In this document: positions 10,381-21,317 of the stretch, one piece after another
How positions within the stretch are numbered: the stretch's first letter is position 1
How the letters are laid out: each line of letters begins with the position of its first letter
Made by a program: the position numbers and the translations under genes
NCBI GenBank assembly: GCA_945859605.1
Contig: OX243816.1
Span: forward strand, 42,756,364-42,820,363
Source: Lumbricus rubellus
Lineage: Eukaryota > Annelida > Clitellata > Crassiclitellata > Lumbricidae
Reading direction: 5' to 3'
DNA length: 64,000 bases
Notes under the pieces: model-generated
Told to the model about the DNA's origin: nothing
What the model saw: only the letters and a program-made list of their open reading frames with translations
Database searches by the model: none

Positions 10381-12567
10381 GTAAAGACAGGGAATGGCTG
10401 TAATGGACGTGCATTTGCTCAGTTCTTGCTGCACTATTCAAAGGCTCCGCTGTCTGTCTGTCTGTCTTTCTTTGTCTGTCTCTGTGTCGGTTTGTGTCTG
10501 TCTGTGTTTGCTTGTGTTTACTTTCTTTCCGGTACGTGATGTTTGAGCGCCGCCGTTTTCACGCCATCGCTTTGGGCCCGCCGTTTTGGCGCGGACCAAA
10601 AACGGACTATTCGCCCAGTGCATCATTAATTTTTCATTAATTCGCTTTTTGCCGTGACTTGAATCATTTTGATCAATCCAACTTCCATTGGAGCAACAAT
10701 TATTTTTCATTGATCCAACTTCTATTTAAATAACAATGATTTATCATCAATCCGGCTCATAATTTTATTTAATGAAGAGTTTGTTATTTATCCCACTTCT
10801 GTTTAGGCTCAAATAATTTTCATAAATCCAACTTATATTTTACCAAGAAGTTTTTCATCAATCCCTCTTCCATTCATAACTAATTTTTCCCGTCAAACCC
10901 AGTTATATTTAGGCAGAAACAATTCATTCATCCAGCTTCTATTGAAGCAAAGACTTTAATTCATCAGCTTCCATAGACAGGTACAATTATTTTCATAAAT
11001 CCAGCTTCGACCTACGCCAAGAATCAGTTTTATCAATCCAGCTTCCATTTAGGAACCTAAACGTCCGGCGCAAAACGACGGCGCCAAAAACGGCTGCGCC
11101 AAAACGGCTGCGCCAAAACGGCTGCGCCAAAACGTCCTGCTTGGCTTTTTTCTGTATATGTGTGCATTAATTTGTATCTGTCTTTTTTTGTATGTCTGTG
11201 CCCGTATGTATATGTATCTGTGTGTCTGTCTCTGTCCCTTCTGCAACACATAAATTGAATGGCTTACTATGTTCATACCTGCACAATATCACGTTTCTCT
11301 ATAGTATAACTGTTATTTACGAGACTGCACGACCATCCGTCTGTCTGTGTTGCTGTCTGTGTTGCTGGCTGTCTCTGTAGACTCTACTGTTTGAACACTA
11401 CATTCATAGCCTATGTATACGTCTGACGGAGGCCATAGTTGTAATTATAGGACCTCAATAGCGAAACCAAAACAAAGATCTTATTAAGTTACATATATCA
11501 GTCAGTAAGATGAAAGGATGGATTCATTTGTGCATGTCTGTGTACATGTTTTTAAGTGTTTCTGCTTAATCAACAATCTCATTCGCGCTTGCAGAGCCTT
11601 TGATTATAAAAGAGCGATAGATACGCGTGAACAATCATATTAACTGAACATTTTCATTACATAACATTATCCAGATTGTCACGTACACTATTGAGTGTCC
11701 GGTCATCAGTTACATTACACTGGTCTCATTTACAGGTATATCAACTACACCTGTACAAAGGATGCTGTAACTATTGACGGAAAGAAGGTTATTTCCATGT
11801 CACTGTTCGGCAAAGATCCCAAGTACACGTGGGGCGCCATTCGCAATGCCCAGCTGGCTCCAGTTCTCTTCCCGGGATGGAAACTTCGTATCTATGTCAC
11901 GTCACATAGTTCTGAATCTTCTGAAGTCAAATCGTGGTTGGTGCCAAAGAGGATACTGAACAAACTGAAACAACTGGGAGCAGAGTTGGCCTACGTCAAG
12001 ACGAAATCGATTCCACCGTTCTTCTGGCGATATTTGGTGGTAGACGATGGCGGAGTCGACTACTTCATCGTTAGAAACGCCGACAGTCGTCTGAGCGAGA
12101 GAGACGCCATTGTTGTAAACGATTGGTTGCATCATCAGAGCTCAAATGACACTCTTCTCAACGCGCTTCATTGCATACGAGACCATCCGAGCCACGCCAA
12201 GATGTCAATAGTTGAAGGACTTTGGGGAGCGCGAAGAGCTGTTCTACACGATGGATTGAAGAGAGATATTTCTGAGGTGTTAGACACATTCTACACCACG
12301 GAGAATAAATCTCTTGATGGTACGGCTGGGCTGCTACAGCGCATGGTTGCCAGCCACCGGAACTCGAGCTCGGTGAGCATCCTTGGCGATATACTGTGGC
12401 CGCTGTTCTCTGCGGATGCCTACTGCCATGACAGCGTGTCCCGCGACGCGTGGCCCGGTGCTATGGAGTTTCCCGTGGCCAGGAGGGGTGATGAATTTCT
12501 CGGGCGGAAGTTCGACCAGCATCAAGAGCCCGTGCAGATGGATGGGGAGTTGCTAAGCATTTCTTAG
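9350..12567 (+). CDS. Two-domain glycosyltransferase-like type II membrane protein, copy A (2 exons)
   Basis: Coding exons 9350-10380 and 11736-12567 are joined by a GT-AG intron (10381-11735). The split codon AG|G restores Arg344, and the model is exactly 621 codons including the stop (620 aa). Residues 1-16 are basic and 17-40 form one hydrophobic segment without a signal-peptidase look, so a type II Golgi/ER membrane protein is inferred. The first half has INDDTV (Asn223-Asp224-Asp225), resembling a DxD metal/sugar-nucleotide site, then GPNHSGG and FVHRTHVDVFG (Phe268 on). The second half opens with VISMSLFGKDP and contains FIVRNADSRLS (454-464) and CIRDHPSHA, resembling bacterial and eukaryotic glycosyltransferase-like proteins with an RDxDSR motif (recalled, not searched). 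Donor, acceptor and substrate are unknown. The start ATG is the only one before the membrane segment and is conserved in copy B. The intron carries an inserted repeat element absent from copy B. Confidence 0.8.
10545..11140. mobile_element. Repeat element inserted in the copy A intron
   Basis: The left end carries CCGCCGTTTTGGCGCGG-like sequence; the right end has four tandem AAAACGGCTGCGCC units in inverted orientation. Between them are about twelve ~36-bp units (ATCCAGCTTCTATTTAGG type, minus orientation). The copy B intron is continuous across this point, so the insertion is absent there. Confidence 0.65.
11736..12567 (+). CDS. Copy A exon 2: second GT-like domain
   Basis: The acceptor is TTTACAG|GTATATC. 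It encodes residues 344-620 and ends at TAG 12565-12567. Residues just after LRIYV (TSHSSESSEVKS) are unrelated to the matching stretch in copy B, whereas the following stretch is nearly identical at the DNA level. The stop codon lies in the first unit of a local 117-bp tandem duplication. Confidence 0.8.
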
Positions 12568-12790
12568 TTGCGGATTTGTCCAAATTAAGGACATAGGCTA
12601 AGTGTTAAAGCACTAGTTTTAGCGGAAGCGAGTATACATGTGTGATTTACAATACACATATTCTTCATTTTTCGCATTTCTTAGTTGCAGATTTGTTAAA
12701 GTGTGCGAAGTAAGAGATAAAATACCAGTTTTAGCAAAAGTGTGAATGGGTACCTAGCATGAAATCTTACTTTGCACATTTTCAGAGTAG
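12557..12790 (+). repeat. 117-bp tandem duplication at the copy A stop codon
   Basis: GCATTTCTTAGTTGC starts at 12557 and again at 12674; the first unit supplies the TAG stop of copy A. The units have diverged modestly. Confidence 0.7.
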
Positions 12791-13023
12791 CATAATCGAA
12801 TGAAGAGGGCTACGAGACAGATGATGTGAGGATACGGCTATGACTCTTAATTACACAAATTGTCAATTTTCTAAATGCAAGATAATTTTAAGTGTCAAAA
12901 ATAGCAGAGCAAGAGGTGGAATGCCGGAAAGACAGGACGATTTCATGATTTTTCACAATTTTCTAACATGTCAGACTGAAGATTTACAGGCAAAAAGCAG
13001 TGTTTGTGGATCTTGTGTGGAAG

Positions 13024-13168
13024 CAGGGTGAGAATTGCCGGGGGGGTTGGGGGGTTCAACCCCCCCAGTCTTTTTTAGAGCCCCATGTTAAAGTATGTTT
13101 TTCATACCCCAATTTCAAGTTTATCATAGGCCAACCCCCCCAGTTATTTTTTCACAATTCTCATACTG
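13024..13168. mobile_element. 145-bp hAT-type MITE with 8-bp TSD
   Basis: Begins CAGGGTGAGAATTG and ends CAATTCTCATACTG. The flanking 8-mers are identical (TGTGGAAG, 13016-13023 and 13169-13176). The interior has C and G runs forming further inverted repeats. A related element is at 48621-48754. Confidence 0.75.
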
Positions 13169-13629
13169 TGTGGAAGTAAACTGCTGAATGTTGATGGAGT
13201 CGAGATATACTTGACGTTCCCCTAGCTTTCCAGTAGGCTGCAACACTTTCTATTATTTTGTGCGAAATTTTAAATTTCGAATGCATGAAATGATGAAGTG
13301 TACAACTCTTATAGGCCTACATCAATCTTAAGCATTTTCGTTCGCCGAAAAGCGTAGAATTTTAGCTGAGTCATAAACTTTAGCAAAGTGCCAGATTGAG
13401 CGAATAAAGAGCTACCTTATTAGATGGTTCAGAAAGGCGAAGTAGGCCTATAAGATTTTAAAGTGCATGAAATGCACAACATTGCAACTGCACAAATTGC
13501 CACTTTGGCAGCAATTCTTGTCTGATGCGGTAAAAATTCAGTCTAACAAATTTTTACGAAGTCATAGCCGCGTGTACTTATGAGCGTGCAACTGGGTGGC
13601 AAAGCAACACACCCGTCGCAGCTTCGGTG

Positions 13630-13673
<44 letters not shown>

Positions 13674-13674
13674 T
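13630..13674. repeat. ATT microsatellite
   Basis: Perfect ATT trinucleotides followed by ATC-rich sequence, just beyond the 3' side of the RTE/BovB-like element. Confidence 0.85.
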
Positions 13675-13805
13675 TTATCATCACCATCATCATTATCATT
13701 ATTACTTGTTATCATTGATTAGCCTATTAGTATTGCCTCTGCTGCTGCCGTAGCTGCTGCTTCTGCCTTCTAGCTACTACTGCTAGGCCTCACCTGGTCA
13801 CCTGG

Positions 13806-15074
13806 TCACCTGGTGCCGTCAGCTACTGGAGCTCTGGCGAAAGCCCTGGTGCATCTTCTCCAGTTGATCCTCTCCCTAGTCGCCTCTCTTAGTTCCTCCA
13901 GTCTCATGCCAGACTTTTCCTGTACTTCATCCAACCATTTCTTCCTTGGTCTTCCGCATCTTCTCCGTCCCTCACCGCATGCCGTCATCAGCTCCTTTTC
14001 CAAACCGTTAGATCTCATCACATGGCCGAAGTAGCTCAATTTCCTCCAAGTTGCTGTTTGCTGCAGTGTCTCCTCCCTCTCTATTCCGAGCTCATCGCGC
14101 ACCGATTCGTTAGTTCTCTTCTCCGTCCATGAAATCCTTAGCATCTTTCTCCAAATCCACATCTCACACGCGTTGATTTTCTTTTCCATATCCCGTGTCT
14201 TTGTCCATGTCTCGCATCCATATAGGACGACTGGGAAGATCAGTGCTCTTACCAGTCTTTTCTTTGTTTCCCTGCTCACGTATTTGTCCTTCCAAATCTT
14301 TTCCAGACCGTTCATTGCCGTTTTCCCCATTGTTACCCTCCTCCTTATTTCCATATCACTTCTTCCCTCCTTCTCTATCATAGATCCCAGGAATGTGAAG
14401 CTCGATACTACCTCTATCGTTTCTCCATCCACCTCAAAGTTTTTCCATGTTGCAGTTGTCATAACCTTTGTTTTCTTTACATTGAAGTATAGTCCCGCCT
14501 TTTCGCTTTCCTTCCTGACTCTTCTTATTAACTCGACTAGGTCGTCCCTCTTACCCGCCAATAATGTCGTATCATCGGCGTACCTCAGATTATTCAGTAT
14601 TTTCCCCGCTATCCTTACCCCTTCTGTTGCCTCCTCCAATCCAGCCCTCCTCATAATTCTCTCGGCATACAGATTGAACAGGAAAGGGGACAAAATGCAC
14701 CCCTGCCTCACTCCTTTCCTTATTTTAAATTTCCCTGTGTCACCATATTCAGTTCTTATTACCGCTTCTTGATCCACATAGAGGCCCTTTAGTAGTTTAA
14801 CCAAATGCTTCGGAATTCCCATCTCAATTAGCGTCCGCCACAGTAGTGTATGGTCTATGCAATCAAACGCCTTGCTGTAGTCTATAAAACACATATGCAC
14901 CTGTTGCCCGTATTCCCTCTGTCTCTCCATAATCCACCTTATATTGGCGATGTGATCGCGCGTTCCTCGCGCCTTCCTAAATCCCGCTTGATTGGTTGGT
15001 AATTCCCTTTCGATTGTCTTCTCCATTCTTTTGTGGATTATTTTGAGAAGTATTTTGCTCGTGTGCGATATCAT
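13806..15074 (-). mobile_element. RTE/BovB-like non-LTR reverse transcriptase, 5'-truncated
   Basis: A minus-strand ORF of 422 aa begins inside the reverse transcriptase at ISHTSKILLKII. It runs through GFRKARGTRDHIANIRW, CFIDYSKAFDCIDH (palm motif A), KGVRQGCILSPFLFNLYAE (motif B), NNLRYADDT (catalytic YADD), the YGCETWT region and the C-terminal FGHVMR...GRPRKKWLDEV. The order and wording match the RTE/BovB clade. The endonuclease and N-terminal part are missing, and stop codons lie directly upstream of 15074, as in a 5'-truncated insertion. The ORF itself is uninterrupted, so it is fairly young. At the 3' side (13793-13812) three copies of CACCTGGT may be the element's terminal tandem repeat. 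Confidence 0.9.
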
Positions 15075-15719
15075 CTACTAACACTAAATACTACAATTAT
15101 TAATAGTGTAGCCTATAGGCCTATAAGAAATTAAAGTTTTTATTTTTAATATTACTAGGACTACTATTATTAGCGTTATTGCTGCAGAGTGACATTATCA
15201 TGGTATTAACGATTGCATTAGTCTACTACTGCAATCTATGATCTTTGCTGTGATCGCAGCAAGTCTAACTTAGTCTATTGATTTAAAATCTGGATAATAA
15301 TCATTAATGAATAGTAATTATAATTTCGAGATTCACATAGCCTACATGTAGGCTAGTGCTCAAAGCAGCCGATTTTGGAAAACCAACTAATTTACATGTG
15401 CGTAATTAGCCAAAGCAAAATATGGTTTAAAAAGTCTAGATCCAGAGGGGTTCAGGCGGGTAGACAAGCATGTCCTTTTGTGACTCGCGGTAAAAGTGCG
15501 TTGCCTAATATGCTAACTTTTGTGCACACATAAATTTATGCATATTACACGTATTTCACTATGTAGGCCTACATGTAGGCACGAGTAAATTACGCTGGTA
15601 TGTACAGTAATAATTATTATTCAGGACCTTTCATGATTATTTCTGCCACAGCGTCCCCTCGTGACATAATTATGCATATAAAAGTAAATGAATTTTTACA
15701 TAGCCTAGCGGCTGTTTAT
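15075..15719. other. Gene-free stretch
   Basis: AT-rich with several AGGCCTA palindromes; no exon, RNA gene or element recognised. Confidence 0.5.
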
Positions 15720-15930
15720 GGCCTCGACCCTGAGGGTGAGATCCTTCACCACCGCTCGCCCGTTTGAATGGACGCCACGCCATTTAGGTCCCCGTGGGTG
15801 GAACGTGCTAGCCCGAGATTTTGAATCTCTGAAATAGCCACCTTCGGGAATCGAACAGCGGCCCGCACGCTCTCTTTCACAGACGCACGGCCGCCAGCTC
15901 TCTTACCAAAGTAGCTAACTGGGCTAGACG
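15720..15930 (-). mobile_element. tRNA-derived SINE-like sequence
   Basis: On the minus strand TAGCCCAGTTAG (15926-15915) resembles a Pol III box A and TGTTCGATTCC (15857-15847) resembles box B (GGTTCGANTCC), 57 bases apart. A non-tRNA body follows, with the palindrome GAGATTTTGAATCTC. The cloverleaf is not intact, so a SINE or tRNA pseudogene is more likely than a working tRNA. Confidence 0.45.
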
Positions 15931-16429
15931 AGATAATGAGGACGATTAGCTCGTGCATTGTGCAAAGTTTGGATAAAATCAACAAACTTTTTGCATTGAA
16001 GAAAAACTTCTTTTAAGACTATTCAGCGAGAGGCATCAATTAATTCATTCCGGAACATAACTTAGAAATTAGGGAAATGTCCGCTAAATCCGGTTACTTA
16101 CTTTTGCTGTTAGATCGACCATCTGGGCGAATTTATTGGGCTATAAACAGCCAACCTTGTGCGAAAGCTAGGCCTGAAAACTAGTTTCATGAGCGAAGTT
16201 TGGGAATAAAACTTATATAATTAAAATTGTTTTGGCGTGTTTAGTGCGCAAGAAAATAATATTTTTGAACAAGGATTGTGTAAATTTGCATGGATTTTAA
16301 TATTTGTGTTTGGAAGGTTAGAATTTGAATAACATAGCGATGTCTAAGCAGTGCTTTTAATATATTATTCTGAATTCCGTTCATTTTCGGTTCCTCCAAA
16401 GATTTTAACAGATTTTAATGTTAAAATCT

Positions 16430-16640
16430 TTGGGGTTCCTCCACCGTACTCAGACTCCTCTATTCATCACACCTCGGGCTTTCCATTCCAAATTGAAGTC
16501 ACACCTTTTTAATTACCCTGTTTCTTCTGATCCTCCATCTTTCAATTCCCGACCCAGACGACACTCGCCTTAGCAGCTGTTCCGCCCCTACTCATCCTCT
16601 TTCAACTGAACTCCTTTACACTACCCGGTACTCTTACGGA
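16430..16640 (+). mobile_element. L2-like LINE 3' coding remnant
   Basis: Encodes TPRAFHSKLKSHLF, like the C-terminal LKTHLF segment of L2/CR1-type reverse transcriptases, then decays. A related fragment lies at 18295-18420 (TPRVLHSNLKSCL). Confidence 0.45.
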
Positions 16641-16699
16641 CAACCCTTTTGACGCAGCGCTTGTGAATAAACTGCTGCCCCGCTTTTGGATTTCGAGTG

Positions 16700-18290
16700 G
16701 CGTTGTATAAGTCTGGAGATGAGCTATGACTCAATAGGCTAGTATCGCGGACTTTTGTGAGGTTTGTAAATACATAAAACATTGTGTTCATAGGCCCAAC
16801 ATATTTGTAGTTTGGCTATCTGCCAAAATATTTCGCTGGTAGGCTGTTTCTTTATTCATTTTCTTTAAGCTGCTTAGTTACTCTCTGATAGTAGGCCTAA
16901 TGTCTTCTTCAGTTTTATAAATGCTCTTCAGCCCCCCCCCCCTCTTTTGCCGTTTATCGATTCGGCGTTTTGCTTCCTTGTTCCGTTGTTCGTTCCATTT
17001 CTTCGAATAAACTCTTATTAAATAAAGATCATGTTCTGTTACCGATGTCAAACTATTATTTTCCCGTTAAAATTTAATGCTTAAATTAGAAAAATTATAC
17101 AGCACTTCAATCGATTCGATACATTGATCGAGTCAATTTGAGTGTCTATAGGCCTACATAGCCTAAGCCTATTACACAGCCAGCCAATACGCCTAAAAGA
17201 ATGAGACGCTTCATACGCCATAAAATTCCATACGCGCCTTTCTACGACCGCTTGTATGCTGTTCACAAATTCGTAGATTTTATAGGGAAATCGCTCGCCA
17301 TAGCCATACTCGCCCGCATCGATGCTGGGCTGAGAGGTCTTTAGGCGCACCGATCCTTTGCGCCCGGGTATCAATACATTGACACGCTTGTGTGCAGTGT
17401 GTGTTGATTATGCATATAGCTAGTTTTTCAGTGACGGCTGTCGCATCGTAGGCTTCACATCGTATGCCTGCGTACATAGGCGTACACTTGTTGTTAAACG
17501 ACTGATATAGTCTAATGGGGATCACAAATGGCTGTATGATAAGATTAATGGTTTTAGAAGCGAGCTGCAACCGGCAACCTACTTGGGTTTAATGAGGCCG
17601 CGTACGACATTAGCGCAGTCAAATAATATAATTAGCGTATACGCTACTCGTCGCTGATGTTCTTATGCGTTTGATGTCATATCGCGTGCGAGTTTGTATT
17701 TAGTGTACGTGCCTGTACCAAGGATACGTTCAACTGGTAAGTTCTATATCATCCGTGTTCTTAGTACATAGGGATTGTACTTGACAGTCGGCATTTTGGC
17801 CTTTATCTAATTTTACTACAATGAATTCAATAGACCATAATGGTTGCACTGTGTGAAGTAGCCATTGACTTCGACGATGATTGACCTTGTGGCGATATTG
17901 TGCTTGAGGCAGAGGTAGGTGCTTGCTTATAATTATGTAGTGGGCCCTATAATCTGTCCTATTGTGCAGCTTTATGAGATCTTTATCTTTTCTGTATAGT
18001 TCATTCTGTGTATTGTTGGCGCTCGACCTCTTTAGGGCTGGAGACAGGAATTTGGGGACACTGGGCAGAGCCGTTATGGGCTCGTAAGACACGTTTAATG
18101 GGGGCTGGACTCTGTCACGCGACACCGGCCAAAGACAAGACGTGTACCAGGAACAAAATACTTCCCATCAGATGCTGATGGAAGAGAGTACTTAGCGACC
18201 TTTGATAGTGTTACAAGGTGTGATCAACCATAGATGACAAGCATAGGATGGCAGGTGAGAGGTGAGCTTGAAGCTTGTCAACCATCCACC
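16700..18290. other. Gene-free stretch
   Basis: A poly-C run at 16931-16940 and scattered AGGCCTA; no supported exon despite ORFs of up to 131 codons. Confidence 0.45.
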
Positions 18291-18294
18291 GATA

Positions 18295-18540
18295 TCTGCC
18301 TCGACACGCTTCACTATCTATGACCCCTCGGGTTCTCCATTCAAACTTGAAGTCTTGTCTCATGATTTCATTTGACAAAATTTTGCCAACATTTGCTGAT
18401 CCTCCACCCTTTTAGTCTTCTTGACCTCGGCAACCAACTTTAACAGATCCTTCGTGTGGTCTCTGTCTGTCTGCCTTCCTGCCTGCCTGCCTTCCTCTCT
18501 CTGTCTGTCTGTCTGTCTTTCTCTCTCTCTCTCTTTTTGC
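18295..18540 (+). mobile_element. L2-like remnant followed by CTGT/CTCT microsatellite
   Basis: CCCCTCGGGTTCTCCATTC encodes TPRVLHSNLK, like the fragment at 16430. The pyrimidine microsatellite at 18456-18538 follows. Confidence 0.4.
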
Positions 18541-18966
18541 ATTTCCTGTTGACATGCTGAATAAATCCCATGACCCTCGCTGAAATTGTACAGCTGGGGT
18601 TACTCCCCAAAAAATCAGATGACAATGACCTTTTTTACTATTTTTAACTGCACAGCGTCCAGTTAGAACTACACATTTTGTGTACAACTGCATGGTAAAA
18701 AATCATTGAGCACTACATAAATATATGCGAGAATTGTACTTGTGCTCATTCAGATTTGTGAAGTTGGGTGACATCTCTTTAGGCAATAGATACTTAGGTA
18801 AGCCTATCTGTCAGTAAAATATGCTAAAAGGAGAAAATAATCACCAGAATAAGTAAGGTAGATTTAATTTTTAACAGAATATAATTTTCGATGATAAGGA
18901 TGTGTGAAACATGGGAAGAATTGTAACAAACACAAGTAATTGCTAAATAAGTTCGTCTAGAGATAG

Positions 18967-19133
18967 AGTTTAATGGCCTCCCTACGGCTCTCCGTTCTCT
19001 TCCTCGTGACTCTGCTGGCTCTTTCTACCATCTGCTCAAGACCTTTCTTTTTGACCAGGCCTGGGAGCGCCTCTGAGTAGCGATCTTGAAGGGGCGCTAT
19101 ATAAATTTATGTGATTGATTGATTGATTGAGAG
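18967..19133 (+). mobile_element. L2-like LINE 3' end
   Basis: Encodes NGLPTALRSL, then LLKTFLFDQAWERL and a stop (19074-19076), the classic C-terminus of L2-type reverse transcriptase. It continues into the 3' hairpin (GCGCC ... GGCGC), GCTATATAAAT and a (TGAT)n tail. Confidence 0.7.
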
Positions 19134-20190
19134 TTGAACTGTTCTCGTTAGGGCATTTTAATGGGAGTAGGCTGTCCACCGTCACCAAACCTTTCCATAT
19201 GAGGAATAAACATGTTTGCATATTTACACCATGTATGATAACTGTCTTTGCTCTGCCTTTGTGCATCTTTTCCCCTCTTCCATTTCGATCTTTCAGTGGC
19301 TTCTTTCGTCAATTTCTTGTTCCCTGCTCGGTATATGGCATTGACTAAAATTCTACATTTATGTATGTAAGCCCCACACGCTTGCGTTGTACTGAAGTAA
19401 GCTTGTTGTTTTCAAGAGAGTGCCATGGGTGCTTGAGTAGTTGAGTGTGCGTGACAGACTGTTTTCAAATAGCAGTGAGAAAATGCTTCGTCAATGGAAA
19501 TTCAAACTTTATTGCTGTTAGGCATTCTCACAGCCCAGTCGCTGTGCTGGGCCGTGTAACAGGTAGCGCCCATAGCATGTCCATATAAGTGAAGACAGGT
19601 GTTTTCATTTGCACCAATACTGCGCTGGTGGATTATGGAGTTACACCTTGTTGCTGTTTAGCAACACTGCCTTATCAATGATGAGTAGTGTCGCCCTCCC
19701 TTTTTAAGACTTTGGACTGGCACTGCACTGGCAGAGTTGATTCATTTATGGTGTTAAGAATCTGATATAAATTATGTACACGATCATAAAAATTGCTGTC
19801 TGGATTGAGTCGTTCCATATACGCCTGCGTGTACGCCGCTGCTAGCCAGCCGATGTTTACACCTCGTCGCGGATGACGGCTCACGCGGGTCAGCGCATGG
19901 ATTGACCTCGACTGTTGTCAACAGCGGCGCTTCCAACTATCGACCGACAAGCGACGAATGCCTTCTACTACGCGCATCCTTGCTTCAGTCTCGACGATTA
20001 ACCGGACGGGCGTCATCTACCACCTACCAGAGACTCCGATCAACCACGCCATCTACCAGCTGTCTACGGGAATCCGATGGTCAACTCTACGTGTTTGCGA
20101 GGGCTGGCCACCGGTGACTCTTTCAGCTTACTGTGTTTTGTTTTGCAACTTGTTGTTATTTTTTGCTCGTTATGACTCTTAATATCATTT
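19130..20190. other. Gene-free stretch
   Basis: Holds one copy (19686-19750) of an interspersed repeat also seen at 34142-34200 and 45503-45570; otherwise nothing recognised. Confidence 0.45.
19686..19750 (+). repeat. Interspersed repeat containing TTGGGACTGGC-like core, copy 1
   Basis: GTAGTGTCGCCCTCC, then GACTTTGGACTGGCAC and GGCAGAG. Two further copies occur in the window in the same orientation. Confidence 0.5.
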
Positions 20191-20194
20191 CGGC

Positions 20195-20277
20195 TAGTTA
20201 GCGCAGAGAGCGCCTCTGAGTAGTAATCTTGAAGAGGCGCTATATAAATTATCAGAATGAATGAATGAATGAGTGAC
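20195..20277 (+). mobile_element. L2-like LINE 3' end
   Basis: GCGCCTCTGAGTAG and GAAGAGGCGCTATATAAAT form a perfect 7-bp GCGCCTC/GAGGCGC stem, followed by a (TGAA)n tail. Confidence 0.65.
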
Positions 20278-20991
20278 CGAAATGATTTGAGTTGAGTTCA
20301 TTGGGTATAGTGCAAGGAATTTTCAATGAGTAGCATTACATTGCGTATACAATACTATACACAGGGTTGGACTGAGTGTTCAGTTGACGGCAGTTGAAAT
20401 AATTATCGCCCTATTCATAGTTCATGGGTGCAGCACGATCATTAGCAGAACAGCATTGAGCAACTGTTGTGAAGGAAGTAGATAGTTAACTGACAGTATG
20501 AGCAGAGTTTGTACTCAATGAGCCATGAATCATAAGGTTAAAAAGCCGATTTAGCTATCTGCTGAAGGCCCTGAAGTTCGGGACTGAGGGTATTGATGAT
20601 TTCGAGTGAGTATTGTCCGCCAAGCTCATTCTTCTCCAATTTGCCATTGATTCCTATATTTATTGTTGTTTATCATGCCCATGTTCTATTGATTTTGACT
20701 GCAGAAGTAGTATTTTTCCAGGGTTTTTAGATAGTTATTCGATTTAAATATGTTTACATTCATGATGTTTACAATGTTTTAGGACTCAGGAATTAAGTCG
20801 TCATCTTAACGCTCGATCGTTTAAACATAGTCAGCGATATCAATCGTATTCAACTGACTTCCATCAATATTCACGGAGAATGTAGTCTTCCAGGAGTTGA
20901 GACGCTAGATCGAATGCTTAATATGTGACTTGATGCTTGCAAGATTTAGCATTCTAAACAGCACTCGTCGAAGTTGCTGGATCCTCTTTTG

Positions 20992-21180
20992 ATGCCTCAA
21001 ACGGCGGCGAGACCTTTGACTGAAATGCGAGGGCTTACCGTGTTGGAGAAAAGTTTACAAGCAGAAGCTTGTGCTAAAATTTGGCGTTCACTTACCTCCC
21101 GGATTTCCGACATTTTAGTGCCAATATTGAAGGAAGGAGTGATCATACATGTGTGCATAAATCATGCATTAAGGTTCTGA
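20992..21180 (+). other. Upstream mini-ORF of copy B
   Basis: Counterpart of 9054-9221. The ATG matches the second ATG of the copy A ORF, and the product keeps LTVLEK, RSL and LVPIL before an unrelated C-terminal extension (62 aa). It ends 137 bases before the copy B start. Confidence 0.3.
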
Positions 21181-21317
21181 GAAAAATATCTATAAAGAGT
21201 TTGTGCCAATCTTGAGGAAAAGTTATACAGGTTGTTCACTGTTAACATTGTCAGTTATTTCAGTTATTGGATGTTGTAAACTCTTCAATTCGCCCATAAT
21301 CGGCTAATTTGCTTCAA

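Larger units (their letters stand above)
8605..12560 (+). repeat. Segmental tandem duplication, unit A
   Basis: Similarity to unit B begins at GGTATTGAT (8605) and runs through the upstream mini-ORF, both exons and much of the intron to about 12560. Flanking DNA on either side does not match. Confidence 0.75.

Noticed and set aside
14173..14772. 199-codon plus-strand ORF
   Set aside because: Antisense shadow of the RTE/BovB-like reverse transcriptase.
15840..15930. Functional tRNA gene
   Set aside because: Box spacing and arms do not fold into an intact cloverleaf; a SINE or pseudogene fits better.
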